Assembly: GCA_958298945.1 (NCBI GenBank)
Contig: OY282608.1
Coordinates: 81,640,806 to 81,704,805 of the forward strand
Reading direction: 5' to 3'
Length of the DNA: 64,000 nucleotides
Origin: Atherix ibis
Lineage: Eukaryota > Arthropoda > Insecta > Diptera > Athericidae
Under the pieces are notes generated by a model. That model was not told where the DNA came from and made no database searches. It saw nothing but the letters and a program-made list of their open reading frames with translations. Within the stretch, counting starts at the first letter, position 1; each line of letters opens with the position of its first letter. The position numbers were made by a program, and so were the translations under genes. This document shows positions 27,130 to 42,129 of this stretch, piece by piece.

Positions 27130-29480
27130 AACCAACAAACCAACAAACGAACAAACCAACAAACCAACAAACCAACAAACCAACAAACCAACAAACCAAC
27201 AAACGAACAATTCAACAAACCAACAAACGAACAAACCAACAAACGAACAAACTAACAAACCAACAAGCCAACAAACGAAAAAACAACAAACAAATAAACC
27301 AACAAACGAACAAACCAACAAACCAACAACCCAACAAGCCAACAAACCAACAAACCAACAAACCAAGTAACCAACAAACCAACAAACGAACAATCCAACA
27401 AACAAACAAACCAAACACCAACAAACCAACAAACCAACAAGCCTACAAATCAACAAACCAACAAACCAACAAACAAACCAACAAACCAACAAACCAACAA
27501 ACCAAAAAACCAACAAACCAACAAACCAACAAATCAACAAGCCAACAAACCAACAAACCAACAAACCAAGTAACCAACAAACCAACAAACGAACAAACCA
27601 ACAAACAAACAAACCAACAAACCAACAAACCAACAAACCAACAAACCATAAAACCAACAAACCAACAAACCAACAAACAAATAAACCAACAAACCAACAA
27701 ACCAACAAACCAACAAACTAACAAACCAATAAACGAACAAACCAACAAATCAACAAACCAACAAACCAACAAGCCAACAAACGAAAAAACCAACAACCCA
27801 ACAAACCAACAAACCAACAAACCAACAAACCAACAAACCAACAAACCAACAAACCAACAAACCAACAAACTAACAAACCAACAAACCAACAAACCAACAA
27901 ACCAACAAACCAACAAACCAACAAACCAAGTAACCAACAAACCAACAAACGAACAAACCAACAAACAAACAAACCAACAAACCAACAAACCAACAAACCA
28001 ACAAACCAAGTAACCAACAAACCAATAAATGGAATATCCAACAAACAAACAAACGAACAAACCAACAAACCAACAAACCAATAAACCAACAAACCAACAA
28101 ACCAACAAACCAACAAACCAACAAACAAATAAACCAACAAACCAACAAACCAACAAACCAATAAACCAACAAACATATAAACCAACAAACCAACAAACCA
28201 ACAAACCAACAAACAAACAAACCAACAAACCAACAAACCAACAAGCCAACAAGCCAACAAACCAACAAACCAACAAACCAACAAACCAACAAACCAACAA
28301 ACGAACAAACGAACAAACCAAAAAAACCAACAAACCAATAAACCAACAAGCCAACAAACCAACAAACCAACAAACCAATTACCCAACAAACCAACAAACC
28401 AACAAACCAACAAACAAACAAACCAACGACGAACTAACCAACAAACCAACAAACCAACAAACCAACAAACCAACAAGCCAACAAACCAACGAACCAACAA
28501 ACCAACAAACCAACAAACCAACAAACCAACAAGCCAACAAACCAAAAAACCAACAAACCAACAAGCCAACAAGCCAACAAACCAACAAACCAACAAACCA
28601 ACAAACCAACAAACCAACAAACGAACAAACGAACAAACCAACAAACCAACAAACCAACAAACCAACAAACCAACAAACCAACAAACCAACAAAGCAACAA
28701 GCCAACAAACCAAAAAACCAACAAACCAACAAACCAACAAACCAACAAACCAACAAATCAACCAGCCAACAAACCAACAAACTTACAAACAAACAAACTA
28801 ACAAACGAACAAACCAACAATCCAACAAACCAAGTAACAAACAAACCAACAAACGAACAAACCAACAAACAAACAAACCAACAAACCAACAAACCAACAA
28901 ACCAACAAACCAACAAACAAATAAACCAACAAACCAACAAACCAACAAACCAACAAATCAACAAGCCAACAAACCAACAAACTAACAAACGAACAAACCA
29001 ACAAACGAACAAACCAACAAACCAACAAACGAAAAAACAACAAACAAATAAACCAACAAACGAACAAACCAAGAAACCAACAACCCAACAAGCCAACAAA
29101 CCAACAAACCAACAAACCAAGTAACCAACAAACCAACAAACGAACAATCCAACAAACAAACAAACCAAACACCAACAAACCAACAAACCAACAAGCCTAC
29201 AAATCAACAAACCAACAAACCAACAAACAAACCAACAAACCAACAAACCAACAAACCAAAAAACCAACAAACCAACAAACCAACAAATCAACAAGCCAAC
29301 AAACCAACAAACCAACAAACCAAGTAACCAACAAACCACAAACGAACAAACCAACAAACAAACAAACCAACAAACCAACAAACCAACAAACCAACAAACC
29401 ATAAAACCAACAAACCAACAAACCAACAAACCAACAAACAAATAAACCAACAAACCAACAAACCAACAAACCAACAAACC
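27130..29480 (+). repeat. 2.36-kb tandem duplication, copy 1
   Basis: Landmarks are AACGAACAATTCAAC (AATTC 27209), AACGAAAAAACAAC, AATCC (27392), AAACACC, CCATAAAACC, AAATGGAATATCC (GG 28031), CATATAAAC (28176), CCAAAAAAACCAAC (seven A, about 28320), AATTACCC (28378), CCAACGACGAACTAACC (one base short, about 28428), AAGTAACAAAC (28833), AATCC (29146) and ACCACAAACG (about 29334). All recur at +2347 to +2371 bp. The three off-register slips are shared, so they predate the duplication. Confidence 0.92.
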
Positions 29481-31840
29481 AACAAACGAACAAACCAACA
29501 AACCAACAAACCAACAAACCAACAAACCAACAAACCAACAAACCAACAAACCAACAAACGAACAATTCAACAAACCAACAAACGAACAAACCAACAAACG
29601 AACAAACTAACAAACCAACAAGCCAACAAACGAAAAAACAACAAACAAATAAACCAACAAACGAACAAACCAACAAACCAACAACCCAACAAGCCAACAA
29701 ACCAACAAACCAACAAACCAAGTAACCAACAAACCAACAAACGAACAATCCAACAAACAAACAAACCAAACACCAACAAACCAACAAACCAACAAGCCTA
29801 CAAATCAACAAACCAACAAACCAACAAACAAACCAACAAACCAACAAACCAACAAACCAAAAAACCAACAAACCAACAAACCAACAAATCAACAAGCCAA
29901 CAAACCAACAAACCAACAAACCAAGTAACCAACAAACCAACAAACGAACAAACCAACAAACAAACAAACCAACAAACCAACAAACCAACAAACCAACAAA
30001 CCATAAAACCAACAAACCAACAAACCAACAAACAAATAAACCAACAAACCAACAAACCAACAAACTAACAAACCAATAAACGAACAAACCAACAAATCAA
30101 CAAACCAACAAACCAACAAGCCAACAAACGAAAAAACCAACAACCCAACAAACCAACAAACCAACAAACCAACAAACCAACAAACCAACAAACCAACAAA
30201 CCAACAAACCAACAAACTAACAAACCAACAAACCAACAAACCAACAAACCAACAAACCAACAAACCAACAAACCAAGTAACCAACAAACCAACAAACGAA
30301 CAAACCAACAAACAAACAAACCAACAAACCAACAAACCAACAAACCAACAAACCAAGTAACCAACAAACCAATAAATGGAATATCCAACAAACAAACAAA
30401 CGAACAAACCAACAAACCAACAAACCAATAAACCAACAAACCAACAAACCAACAAACCAACAAACCAACAAACAAATAAACCAACAAACCAACAAACCAA
30501 CAAACCAATAAACCAACAAACATATAAACCAACAAACCAACAAACCAACAAACCAACAAACAAACAAACCAACAAACCAACAAACCAACAAGCCAACAAG
30601 CCAACAAACCAACAAGCCAACAAGCCAACAAACCAACAAACCAACAAACCAACAAACCAACAAACCAACAAACGAACAAACGAACAAACCAAAAAAACCA
30701 ACAAACCAATAAACCAACAAGCCAACAAACCAACAAACCAACAAACCAATTACCCAACAAACCAACAAACCAACAAACCAACAAACAAACAAACCAACGA
30801 CGAACTAACCAACAAACCAACAAACCAACAAACCAACAAACCAACAAGCCAACAAACCAACGAACCAACAAACCAACAAACCAACAAACCAACAAACCAA
30901 CAAGCCAACAAACCAAAAAACCAACAAACCAACAAGCCAACAAGCCAACAAACCAACAAACCAACAAACCAACAAACCAACAAACGAACAAACGAACAAA
31001 CCAACAAACCAACAAACCAACAAACCAACAAACCAACAAACCAACAAACCAACAAAGCAACAAGCCAACAAACCAAAAAACCAACAAACCAACAAACCAA
31101 CAAACCAACAAACCAACAAATCAACCAGCCAACAAACCAACAAACTTACAAACAAACAAACTAACAAACGAACAAACCAACAATCCAACAAACCAAGTAA
31201 CAAACAAACCAACAAACGAACAAACCAACAAACAAACAAACCAACAAACCAACAAACCAACAAACCAACAAACCAACAAACAAATAAACCAACAAACCAA
31301 CAAACCAACAAACCAACAAATCAACAAGCCAACAAACCAACAAACTAACAAACGAACAAACCAACAAACGAACAAACCAACAAACCAACAAACGAAAAAA
31401 CAACAAACAAATAAACCAACAAACGAACAAACCAAGAAACCAACAACCCAACAAGCCAACAAACCAACAAACCAACAAACCAAGTAACCAACAAACCAAC
31501 AAACGAACAATCCAACAAACAAACAAACCAAACACCAACAAACCAACAAACCAACAAGCCTACAAATCAACAAACCAACAAACCAACAAACAAACCAACA
31601 AACCAACAAACCAACAAACCAAAAAACCAACAAACCAACAAACCAACAAATCAACAAGCCAACAAACCAACAAACCAACAAACCAAGTAACCAACAAACC
31701 ACAAACGAACAAACCAACAAACAAACAAACCAACAAACCAACAAACCAACAAACCAACAAACCATAAAACCAACAAACCAACAAACCAACAAACCAACAA
31801 ACAAATAAACCAACAAACCAACAAACCAACAAACCAACAA
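29481..31840 (+). repeat. 2.36-kb tandem duplication, copy 2
   Basis: Same order as copy 1: AATTC 29564, AATCC 29747, GG 30378, CATATAAAC 30523, seven-A slip about 30690, AATTACCC 30749, CCAACGACGAAC about 30797, AATCC 31509, ACCACAAACG about 31697. It carries two extra octamers (AAGCCAAC type) near 30597-30630. Its last part is followed by a partial third copy. Confidence 0.92.
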
Positions 31841-33060
31841 ACCAATAAACGAACAAACCAACAAACCAACAAACCAACAAACCAACAAGCCAACAAACGA
31901 AAAAACCAACAACCCAACAAACCAACAAACCAACAAACCAACAAACCAACAAACCAACAAACCAACAAACCAACAAACCAACAAACCAACAAACTAACAA
32001 ACCAACAAACCAACAAACCAACAAACCAACAAACCAACAAACCAACAAACCAAGTAACCAACAAACCAACAAACGAACAAACCAACAAACAAACAAACCA
32101 ACAAACCAACAAACCAACAAACCAACAAACCAAGTAACCAACAAACCAATAAATGGAATATCCAACAAACAAACAAACGAACAAACCAACAAACCAACAA
32201 ACCAATAAACCAACAAACCAACAAACCAACAAACCAACAAACCAACAAACAAATAAACCAACAAACCAACAAACCAACAAACCAATAAACCAACAAACAT
32301 ATAAACCAACAAACCAACAAACCAACAAACCAACAAACAAACAAACCAACAAACCAACAAACCAACAAACCAACAAACCAACAAACCAACAAACCAACAA
32401 ACCAACAAACCAACAAACCTACAAACCAACAAACCAACAAACTAACAAACCAAAAAACCAACAAACCAATAAACCAACAAGCCAACAAACCAACAAACCA
32501 ACAAACCAATTACCCAACAAACCAACAAACCAACAAACCAACAAACAAACAAACCAACGAACGAACTAAGCAACAAACCAACAAACCAACAAACCAACAA
32601 ACCAACAAGCCAACAAACCAACGAACCAACAAACCAACAAACCAACAAACCAACAAACCAACAAGCCAACAAACCAAAAAACCAACAAACCAACAAACCA
32701 ACAAACCAACAAACCAACAAACGAACAAACGAACAAACCAACAAACCAACAAACCAACAAACCAACAAACCAACAAACCAACAAACCAACAAAGCAACAA
32801 GCCAACAAACCAAAAAACCAACAAACCAACAAACCAACAAACCAACAAACCAACAAATCAACCAGCCAACAAACCAACAAACTTACAAACAAACAAACCA
32901 ACAAACGAACAAACCAACAAACCAACAAACCAAGTAACAAACAAACCAACAAACGAACAAACCAACAAACAAACAAACCAACAAACCAACAAACCAACAA
33001 ACCAACAAACCAACAAACAAATAAACCAACAAACCAACAAACCAACAAACCAACAAATCA
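31841..33060 (+). repeat. Partial third copy of the 2.36-kb unit
   Basis: From AATAAACGAAC and AACGAAAAAACCAACAACCC through AAATGGAATATCC (GG 32155), CATATAAAC (32300), AATTACCC (32509), ACTTACAAAC (about 32882) and AAGTAACAAAC (32933), it follows 30070-31330. The offset is 1777 bp on the left and 1737 bp on the right. Here the motif is complete (CCAACGAACGAACTAAGC), without the 1-bp slip of copies 1 and 2, so it comes from an older branch of the family. Confidence 0.83.
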
Positions 33061-36000
33061 ACAAAACAACAAGCCAACAAACCAACAAACTAACAAACGA
33101 ACAAACCAACAAACGAACAAACCAACAAACCAACAAACGAACAAACCAACAAACCAACAAACCAACAAACCAACAAACCAACAAACGGACAAACCAACAA
33201 ACCAACAAACGAACAAACCAACAAACGAACAAACTAACAAACCAACAAGCCATCAAACGAAAAAAACAACAAACAAATAAACCAACAAACGAACAAACCA
33301 ACAAACCAACAACCCAACAAGCCAACAAACCAACAAACCAACAAACCAAGGAACCAACAAACCAACAAACGAACAATCCAACAAACAAACAAACCAAATA
33401 CCAACAAACCAACAAGCCAACAAGCCAACAAGCCAACAAACCAACAAACAAACAAACCAACAAACCAACAAATCAACCAGCCAACAAACCAACAAACTAA
33501 CAAACGAACAAACCAACAAACGAACAAACCAACAAATCAACAAACGAACAAACCAACAAACCAACAAACTAACAAACCAACAAACCAACAAACGAACAAT
33601 TCAACAAACCAACAAACGAACAAACCAACAAACGAACAAACTAACAAACCAACAAGCCAACAAACGAAAAAACAACAAACAAATAAACCAACAAACGAAC
33701 AAACCAAACACCAACAACCCAACAAGCCAACAAGCCTGCAAATCAACAAACCAACAAACCAACAAACAAACCAACAAACCAACAAACCAACAAACCAAAA
33801 AACCAACAAACCAACAAACCAACAAACCAACAAACCAACAAACCAACAAACCAACAAACCAACAAACCAACAAACCAACAAACAAATAAACCAACAAACC
33901 AACAAACCAACAGACCAACAAACCAATAAACGAACAAACCAACAAACCAACAAACCAACAAGCCAACAAACGAAAAAACCAACAACCCCACAAACCAACA
34001 AACCAACAAACCAACAAACCAACAAACCAACAAACCAACAAACCAACAAACCAACAAACTAACAAACCAACAAACCAACAAACCAACAAACCAACAAACC
34101 AACAAACCAAGTAACCAACAAACCAACAAACGAACAAACCAACAAACAAACAAACCAACAAACCAACAAACCAACAAACCAAGTAACCAACAAACCAATA
34201 AAAGGAAAATATACAACAAACAAACAAACGAACAAACCAACAAACCAACAAACCAACAAACCAACAAACCAACAAACCAACAAACCAACAAACAAATAAA
34301 CCAACAAACCAACAAACCAACAAACCAATAAACCAACAAACATATAAACCAACAAACCAACAAACCAACAAACCAACAAACCAACAAACCAACAAACCAA
34401 CAAACCAACAAACCAACAAACCAACAAACCAACAAACCAACAAACCAACAAACCAACAAACCTACAAACCAACAAACCAACAAACCAACAAACGAACAAT
34501 TCAACAAACCAACAAACGAACAAACCAACAAACGAAAAAACTAACAAACCAACAAGCCAACAAACGAAAAAACAACAAACAAATAAACCAACAAACAAAC
34601 AAAACCAAACACCAACAAACCAACAAACCAACAAGCCTACAAATCAACAAACCAACAAACCAACAAACAAACCAACAAACCAACAAACCAACAAACCAAA
34701 AAACCAACAAACCAACAAACCAACAAATCAACAAGCCAACAAACCAACAAACCAACAAACCAAGTAACCAACAAACCAACAAACGAACAAACTAACAAAC
34801 AAACAAACCAACAAACCAACAAACCAACAAACCAACAAACCAACAAACCAACAAACCAACAAACCAACAAACCAACAAACAAATAAACCAACAAACCAAC
34901 AAACCAACAAACCAACAAACCAATAAACGAACAAACCAACAAACCAACAAACCAACAAGCCAACAAACGAAAAAACCAACAACCCAACAAACCAACAAAC
35001 CAACAAACCAACAAACCAACAAACCAACAAACCAACAAACCAACAAACCAACAAACCAACAAACTAACAAACCAACAAACCAACAAACCAACAAACCAAC
35101 AAACCAACAAACCAACAAACCAAGTAACCAACAAACCAACAAACGAGAAAAACCAACAAACAAACAAACCAACAAACCAACAAACCAACAAACCAAGTAA
35201 CCAACAAACCAATAAACGGAATATCCAACAAACAAACAAACGAACAAACCAACAAACCAACAAACCAACAAACCAACAAACCAACAAACCAACAAACCAA
35301 CAAACCAACAAACCAACAAACAAATAAACCAACAAACCAACAAACCAACAAACCAATAAACCAACAAACATATAAACCAACAAACCAACAAACCAACAAA
35401 CCAACAAACCAACAAACCAACAAACCAACAAACCAACAAACCAAGAAACCAACAAACCTACAAACCAACAAACCAACAAACTAACAAACCAAAAAACCAA
35501 CAAACCAACAAACCAACAAGCCAACAAACCAACAAACCAACAAACCAATTACCCAACAAACCAACAAACCAACAAACCAACAAACAAACAAACCAACGAA
35601 CGAACTAACCAACAAACCAACAAACCAACAAACCAACAAGCCAACAAACCAACGAACCAACAAACCAACAAACCAACAAACCAACAAACCAACAAGCCAA
35701 CAAACCAAAAAACCAACAAACCAACAAGCCAACAAGCCAACAAACCAACAAACCAACAAACCAACAAACCAACAAACCAACAAACGAACAAACGAACAAA
35801 CCAACAAACCAACAAACCAACAAACCAACAAACCAACAAACCAACAAACCAACAAAGCAACAAGCCAACAAACCAAAAAACCAACAAACCAACAAACCAA
35901 CAAACCAACAAACCAACAAATCAACCAGCCAATAAACCAACAAACTTACAAACAAACAAACCAACAAACGAAAAAACCAACAAACCAACAAACCAAGTAA

Positions 36001-39000
36001 CAAACAAACCAACAAACGAACAAACCAACAAACAAACAAACCAACAAACCAACAAACCAACAAACCAACAAACAAATAAACCAACAAACCAACAAACCAA
36101 CAAATCAACAAGCCAACAAACCAACAAACTAACAAACGAACAAACCAACAAACGAACAAACCAACAAACCAACAAACGAACAAACCAACAAACCAACAAA
36201 CCAACAAACCAACAAACCAACAAACGAACAAACCAACAAACCAACAAACGAACAAACCAACAAACGAACAAACTAACAAACCAACAAGCCAACAAACGAA
36301 AAAAAAAAACAAACAAATAAACCAACAAACGAACAAACCAACAAACCAACAACCCAACAAGCCAACAAACCAACAAACCAACAAACCAAGGAACCAACAA
36401 ACCAACAAACGAACAATCCAACAAACAAACAAACCAAATACCAACAAACCAACAAACCAACAAGCCAACAAATCAACAAACCAACCAACCAACAAACAAA
36501 CCAACAAACCAACAAACCAAGTAACCAACAAACCAACAAACGAACAAACCAACAAACAAACAAACCAACAAACCAACAAACCAACAAACCAACAAACCAA
36601 CAAACCAACAAACCAACAAACAAATAAACCAACAAACCAACAAACCAACAAACCAACAAACCAATAAACGAACAAGCCAACAAACCAACAAACCAACAAA
36701 CCAACAAACCAACAAACCAACAAACCAACAAACCAACAAACCAACAAACCAAGTAACCAACAAACCAACAAACGAACAAACCAACAAACAAACAAACCAA
36801 CAAACGAACAAACCAACAAACGAACAAGCCAACTAACCAACAAACCAAGAAACCAACAAACCAACAAACCAACAAGCCAACAAACCAACAAACGAACAAA
36901 CCAACAAACCAACAAACCAATAAACCAACAAGCCAACAAACCAACAAGCCCACAAACCAACAAACCAACAAACCAACAGGCCAACAAACCAACAATCCAA
37001 CAAGCCAACAAACCAACAAACCAACAAACCAAGTAACCAACAAACCAATAAACGGAATATCCAACAAACAAACAAACGAACAAACCAACAAACCAACAAA
37101 CCAACAAACCAACAAGCCAACAAATCAACAAACCAACAAACGAAAAAACAAAGAAACCAACAAACCAACAAACCAATAAACCAAAAAACTAACAAACCAA
37201 CAAACCAACAAACCAACAAGCCAACAAACCAACAAACCAACAAACCAAGTAACAAACAAACCAACAAACGAACAAACCAACAAACAAACAAACCAACAAA
37301 CCAACAAACCAACAAACCAACAAACCAACAAACAAATAAACCAACAAACCAACAAACCAACAAACCAATAAAAAAAAAACATATAAACCAACAAACCAAC
37401 AAACCAACAAACCAACAAACCAACAAACCAACAAACCAACAAACAAACAAACCAACAAACCAACAAACCAACAAACCAACAAACCAACAAACTAACAAAC
37501 CAAAAAACAAACAAACCAACAAACCAACAAGCCAACAAACCAACGAACCAACAAACCAATTACCCAACAAACCAACAAACCAACAAACCAACAAACAAAC
37601 AAACCAACGAACGAACTAACCAACAAACCAACAAACCAACAAACCAACAAGCCAACAAACCAACAAACCAACAAACCAACAAACCAACAAACCAACAAAC
37701 CAACAAGCCAACAAACCAAAAAACCAACAAACCAACAACCCAACAAACCAACAAACCAACAAACCAACAAGCCAACAGGCCAACAAGCCAACAAACCAAC
37801 AAACAAACAAACCAACAAACCAACAAACGAACAAACGAACAAACCAACAAACCAACAAACCAACAAACCAACAAACCAACAAACCAACAAACCAACAAAC
37901 CAACAAAACAACAAGCCAACAAACCAAAAAACCAACAAACCAACAAACCAACAAATCAACCAGCCAACAAACCAACAAACTAACAAACGAACAAACCAAC
38001 AAACGAACAAACCAACAAACCAACAAACGAACAAACCAACAAACCAACAAACCAACAAACCAACAAACCAACAAACGAACAATTCAACAAACCAACAAAC
38101 GAACAAACCAACAAACGAACAAACTAACAAACCAACAAGCCAACAAACGAAAAAACAACAAACAAATAAACCAACAAACGAACAAACCAACAAACCAACA
38201 ACCCAACAAGCCAACAAACCAACAAACCAACAAACCAAGTAACCAACAAACCAACAAACGAACAATCCAACAAACAAACAAACCAAACACCAACAAACCA
38301 ACAAACCAACAAGCCCACAAATCAACAAACCAACAAACCAACAAACAAACCAACAAACCAACAAACCAACAAACCAAAAACCCAACAAACCAACAAACTA
38401 ACAAATCAACAAGCCAACAAACCAACAAACGAACAAACCAAGTAACCAACAAACCAACAAACGAACAAACCAACAAACAAACAAACCAACAAACCAACAA
38501 ACCAACAAACCAACAAACCAACAAACCAACAAACCAACAAACCAACAAACAAATAAACCAACAAACCAACAAACCAATAAACCAACAAACGAATAAACGA
38601 ACAAACCAACAAACCAACAAACCAACAAACCAACAAGCCAACAAACGAAAAAACCAACAACCCAACAAACCAACAAACCAACAAACCAACAAACCAACAA
38701 ACCAACAAACCAACAAACCAACAAACCAACAAACCAACAAACAAACAAACCAACAAACCAACAAACCAACAAACCAACAAACCAACAAACCAACAAACCA
38801 AGTAACCAACAAACCAACAAACGAACAAACCAACAAACAAACAAACCAACAAACCAACAAACCAACAAACCAAGTAACCAACAAACCAATAAACGGAATA
38901 TCCAACAAACAAACAAACGAACAAACCAACAAACCAACAAACCAACAAACCAACAAACCAACAAACCAACAAACAAATAAACCAACAAACCAACAAACCA

Positions 39001-39050
39001 ACAAACCAATAAACCAACAAACATATAAACCAACAAACCAACAAACCAAC
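33061..39050 (+). repeat. Recombined higher-order modules between the 2.36-kb units and the right-hand superunits
   Basis: Three to four irregular modules of the GGAATATCC family lie here. AATCC landmarks are at 33375, 36415 and 38264, and AATTC at about 33598, 34498 and 38071. A run of nine A (about 36299) and AATAAAAAAAAAC (about 37368) are the longest homopolymer tracts noticed, and break the octamer register. 36290-37060 resembles 24280-26270. No gene-like sequence is present. Confidence 0.75.
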
Positions 39051-42000
39051 AAACCAACAAACCAACAAACCAACAAACCAACAAACCAACAAACCAACAA
39101 ACCAACAAACCAACAAACCAACAAACCTACAAACCAACAAACCAACCAACTAACAAACCAAAAAACCAACAAACCAACAAACCAACAAGCCAACAAACCA
39201 ACAAACCAACAAACCAATTACCCAACAAACCAACAAACCAACAAACCAACAAACAAACAAACCAACGAACGAACTAACCAACAAACCAACAAACCAACAA
39301 ACCAACAAGCCAACAAACCAACGAACCAACAAACCAACAAACCAACAAACCAACAAACCAACAAGCCAACAAACCAAAAAACCAACAAACCAACAAGCCA
39401 ACAAGCCAACAAACCAACAAACCAACAAACCAACAAACCAACAAACCAACAAACGAACAAACGAACAAACCAACAAACCAACAAACCAACAAACCAACAA
39501 ACCAACAACCCAACAAACCAACAAAGCAACAAGCCAACAAACCAAAAAACCAACAAACCAACAAACCAACAAACCAACAAACCAACAAATCAACCAGCCA
39601 ACAAACCAATAAACTTACAAACAAACAAACCAACAAACGAACAAACCAACAAACCAACAAACGACCAAACCAACAAACCAACAAACCAACAAACCAACAA
39701 ACCAACAAACGAACAAACCAACAAACCAACAAACGAACAAACCAACAAACGAACAAACTAACAAACCAACAAGCCAACAAACGAAAAAAAAAACAAACAA
39801 ATAAACCAACAAACGAACAAACCAACAAACCAACAAACCAACAAATCAAGTAACCAACAAACCAACAAACGAACAATCCAACAAACAAACAAACCAAACA
39901 CCAACAAACCAACAAACCAACAATCCAACAAATCAACAAACCAACAAACCAACAAACAAACCAACAAACCAAAAAACCAACAAACCAAAAAACCAACAAA
40001 CCAACAAACCAACAAATCAACAAGCCAACAAACCAACAAACCAACAAACCAAGTAACCAACAAACCAACAAACCAACAAACGAACAAACCAACAAACCAA
40101 CAAACCAACAAACCAACAAACCAACAAACCAACAAACCAACAAACTAACAAACAAATAAACCAACAAACCAACAAACCAACAAACCAACAAACCAATAAA
40201 CGAACAAACCAACAAACCAACAAACCAACAAACCAACAAGCCAACAAACGAAAAAACCAACAACCCAACAAACCAACAAACCAACAAACCAACAAACCAA
40301 CAAACCAACAAACCAACAAACCAACAAACCAAGAAACCAACAAACCAACAAACCAACAAACCAACAAACCAACAAACCAACAAACCAACAAACCAACAAA
40401 CCAACAAACCAACAAACCAACAAACCAACAAACCAAGTAACCAACAAACCAACAAACGAACAAACCAACAAACAAACAAACCAACAAACGAACAAACCAA
40501 CAAGCGAACAAGCCAACAAACCAACAAACCAAGAAACCAACAAACCAACAAACCAACAAACCAACAAGCCAACAAACCAACAAACGAACAAACCAACAAA
40601 CCAACAAACCAATAAACCAACAAACCAACAAACCAACAAGCCCACAAACCAACAAACCAACAAACCAACAAACCAACAAACCAACAAGCCAACAAACCAA
40701 AAAATCAACAAACCAACAAACGAACAAACCAACAAACCAACAAACCAACAAACCAACAAACCAACAAGCCAACAAACCAACAAACCAACAAACCAACAAG
40801 CCAACAAGATAACAAACCAACAAGCCAACAAACGAACAAACCAACAAACAAACAAACCAACAAACCAAAAAACGAACAAACCAATAAACCAACAAACGAA
40901 CAAACCAACAGACCAACAAACCAAGTAACCAACAAACCAACGAACCAACAAGCCAACAAATCAACAAAGCAACAAACGAACAAACGAACAAACGAACAAA
41001 CCAACATTCCAACAAACCAACAAACCAACAAACCAACAAACCAACAAACCAACAAACCAACAAACCAACAAACCAACAAGCCAACAAACCAACAAACCAA
41101 CACACCAACAGACCAACGAACGAACCTACCAACAAACCAACAAACCAACAAGCCAACAAACCATCAAACCAACACACCAACAAACGAACAAACGAACAAA
41201 CCAACAAATCAGCAAACCAACAAACCAACAAACCAACAAACCTACAAGCCAATAAACCAACAAACCAACACACTAACAAACCAACAAACCATCAAGCCAA
41301 CAAACCAAAAAACCAAAAAACCAATAAACCAACAAACTAACAAACCAACAAACCAACAAACCAACAAACCAACAAGCCAACAAACCGAAAAAACAAAAAA
41401 ACCTACAAACCAACAAACCAACAAGCCAACAAAACAACAAGCTAACAAACCAACAAGCCAACAAACGAACAAAACAACAAACAAATAAACCAACAAACCA
41501 CCAAACCACCAAACGAACAAACCAACAATCCAACAAACGAACAAACAAACAAACCAACAAACTAAGTAACCAACAAACTAACAATCCAACAAGCCAGAAA
41601 ACCAACAAACCAACAAACCAACAAACCAACAAACGAACAAACCAACAAACAAACAAACCAACAAACCAACAAACCAATAAACCAACAAGCGAACAAACCA
41701 ATAAACCAACAAACCAACAAACCAACAAACGTACAAACCAACAAACCAACAAACCAACAAACCAACAAACCAACAAACCAACAAACCAACAAACCAACAA
41801 ACCAACAAACCAACAAACCAACAAACCAATAAACCAACAAACCAACAAGCCAACAAACCAACAAACCAACAAACAAACAAACCAAGTAACCAACAAACCG
41901 ACACACCAACAAGCCAACAAACCAACAAACCAACAAACCAACAAACCATCAAACCAACAAACCGACAAACCAACAAACAAACAAACCAACAAACCAACAA

Positions 42001-42129
42001 ACCAACAACCCAACAAGCCAACAAACCAACAAACAAACAAACGAACAAACGAACAATCCAACAAAAGAACAAACCAACAAACCAACAAACCAACAAACCA
42101 ACAAACCAAAAAACCAATAAACCAACAAA

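Larger units (their letters stand above)
23948..39030 (+). repeat. Family of GG-A/T-rich modules recurring every 1.0-2.3 kb
   Basis: A variant with GG followed by A/T-rich bases (AACGGAATATCC or AAATGGAATATCC) lies at GG 23948 (GGATTATCC), 26266, 28031, 30378, 32155, 34204 (GGAAAATATAC), 35218, 37054 and 38895. Steps are 2318, 1765, 2347, 1777, 2049, 1014, 1836 and 1841 bp. In most copies a CATATAAAC variant follows 129-153 bp downstream (28176, 30523, 32300, 34343, 35371, 39024; 37382 is later). AATTACCC follows most of them (28378, 30749, 32509, 35548, 37559, 39217). The related older form AACGAAAAATCC precedes CATATAAAC near 3205, 7133, 9568, 15862 and 19852. Confidence 0.83.

Noticed and set aside
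28029..28985. 318-codon open frame on the + strand, with relatives at 30376-31164, 32153-32569 and 26344-27255
   Set aside because: NKPTNQQT cycle. The frames recur because the underlying DNA block is duplicated, and the start codon comes from the AAATGGAATATCC variant. No evidence of coding.
3537..39029. TATAAA within CATATAAAC variants at fifteen or so places
   Set aside because: It resembles a TATA box, but is one or two substitutions from the unit, has no gene downstream and recurs as part of a duplicated module. Kept only as a landmark.
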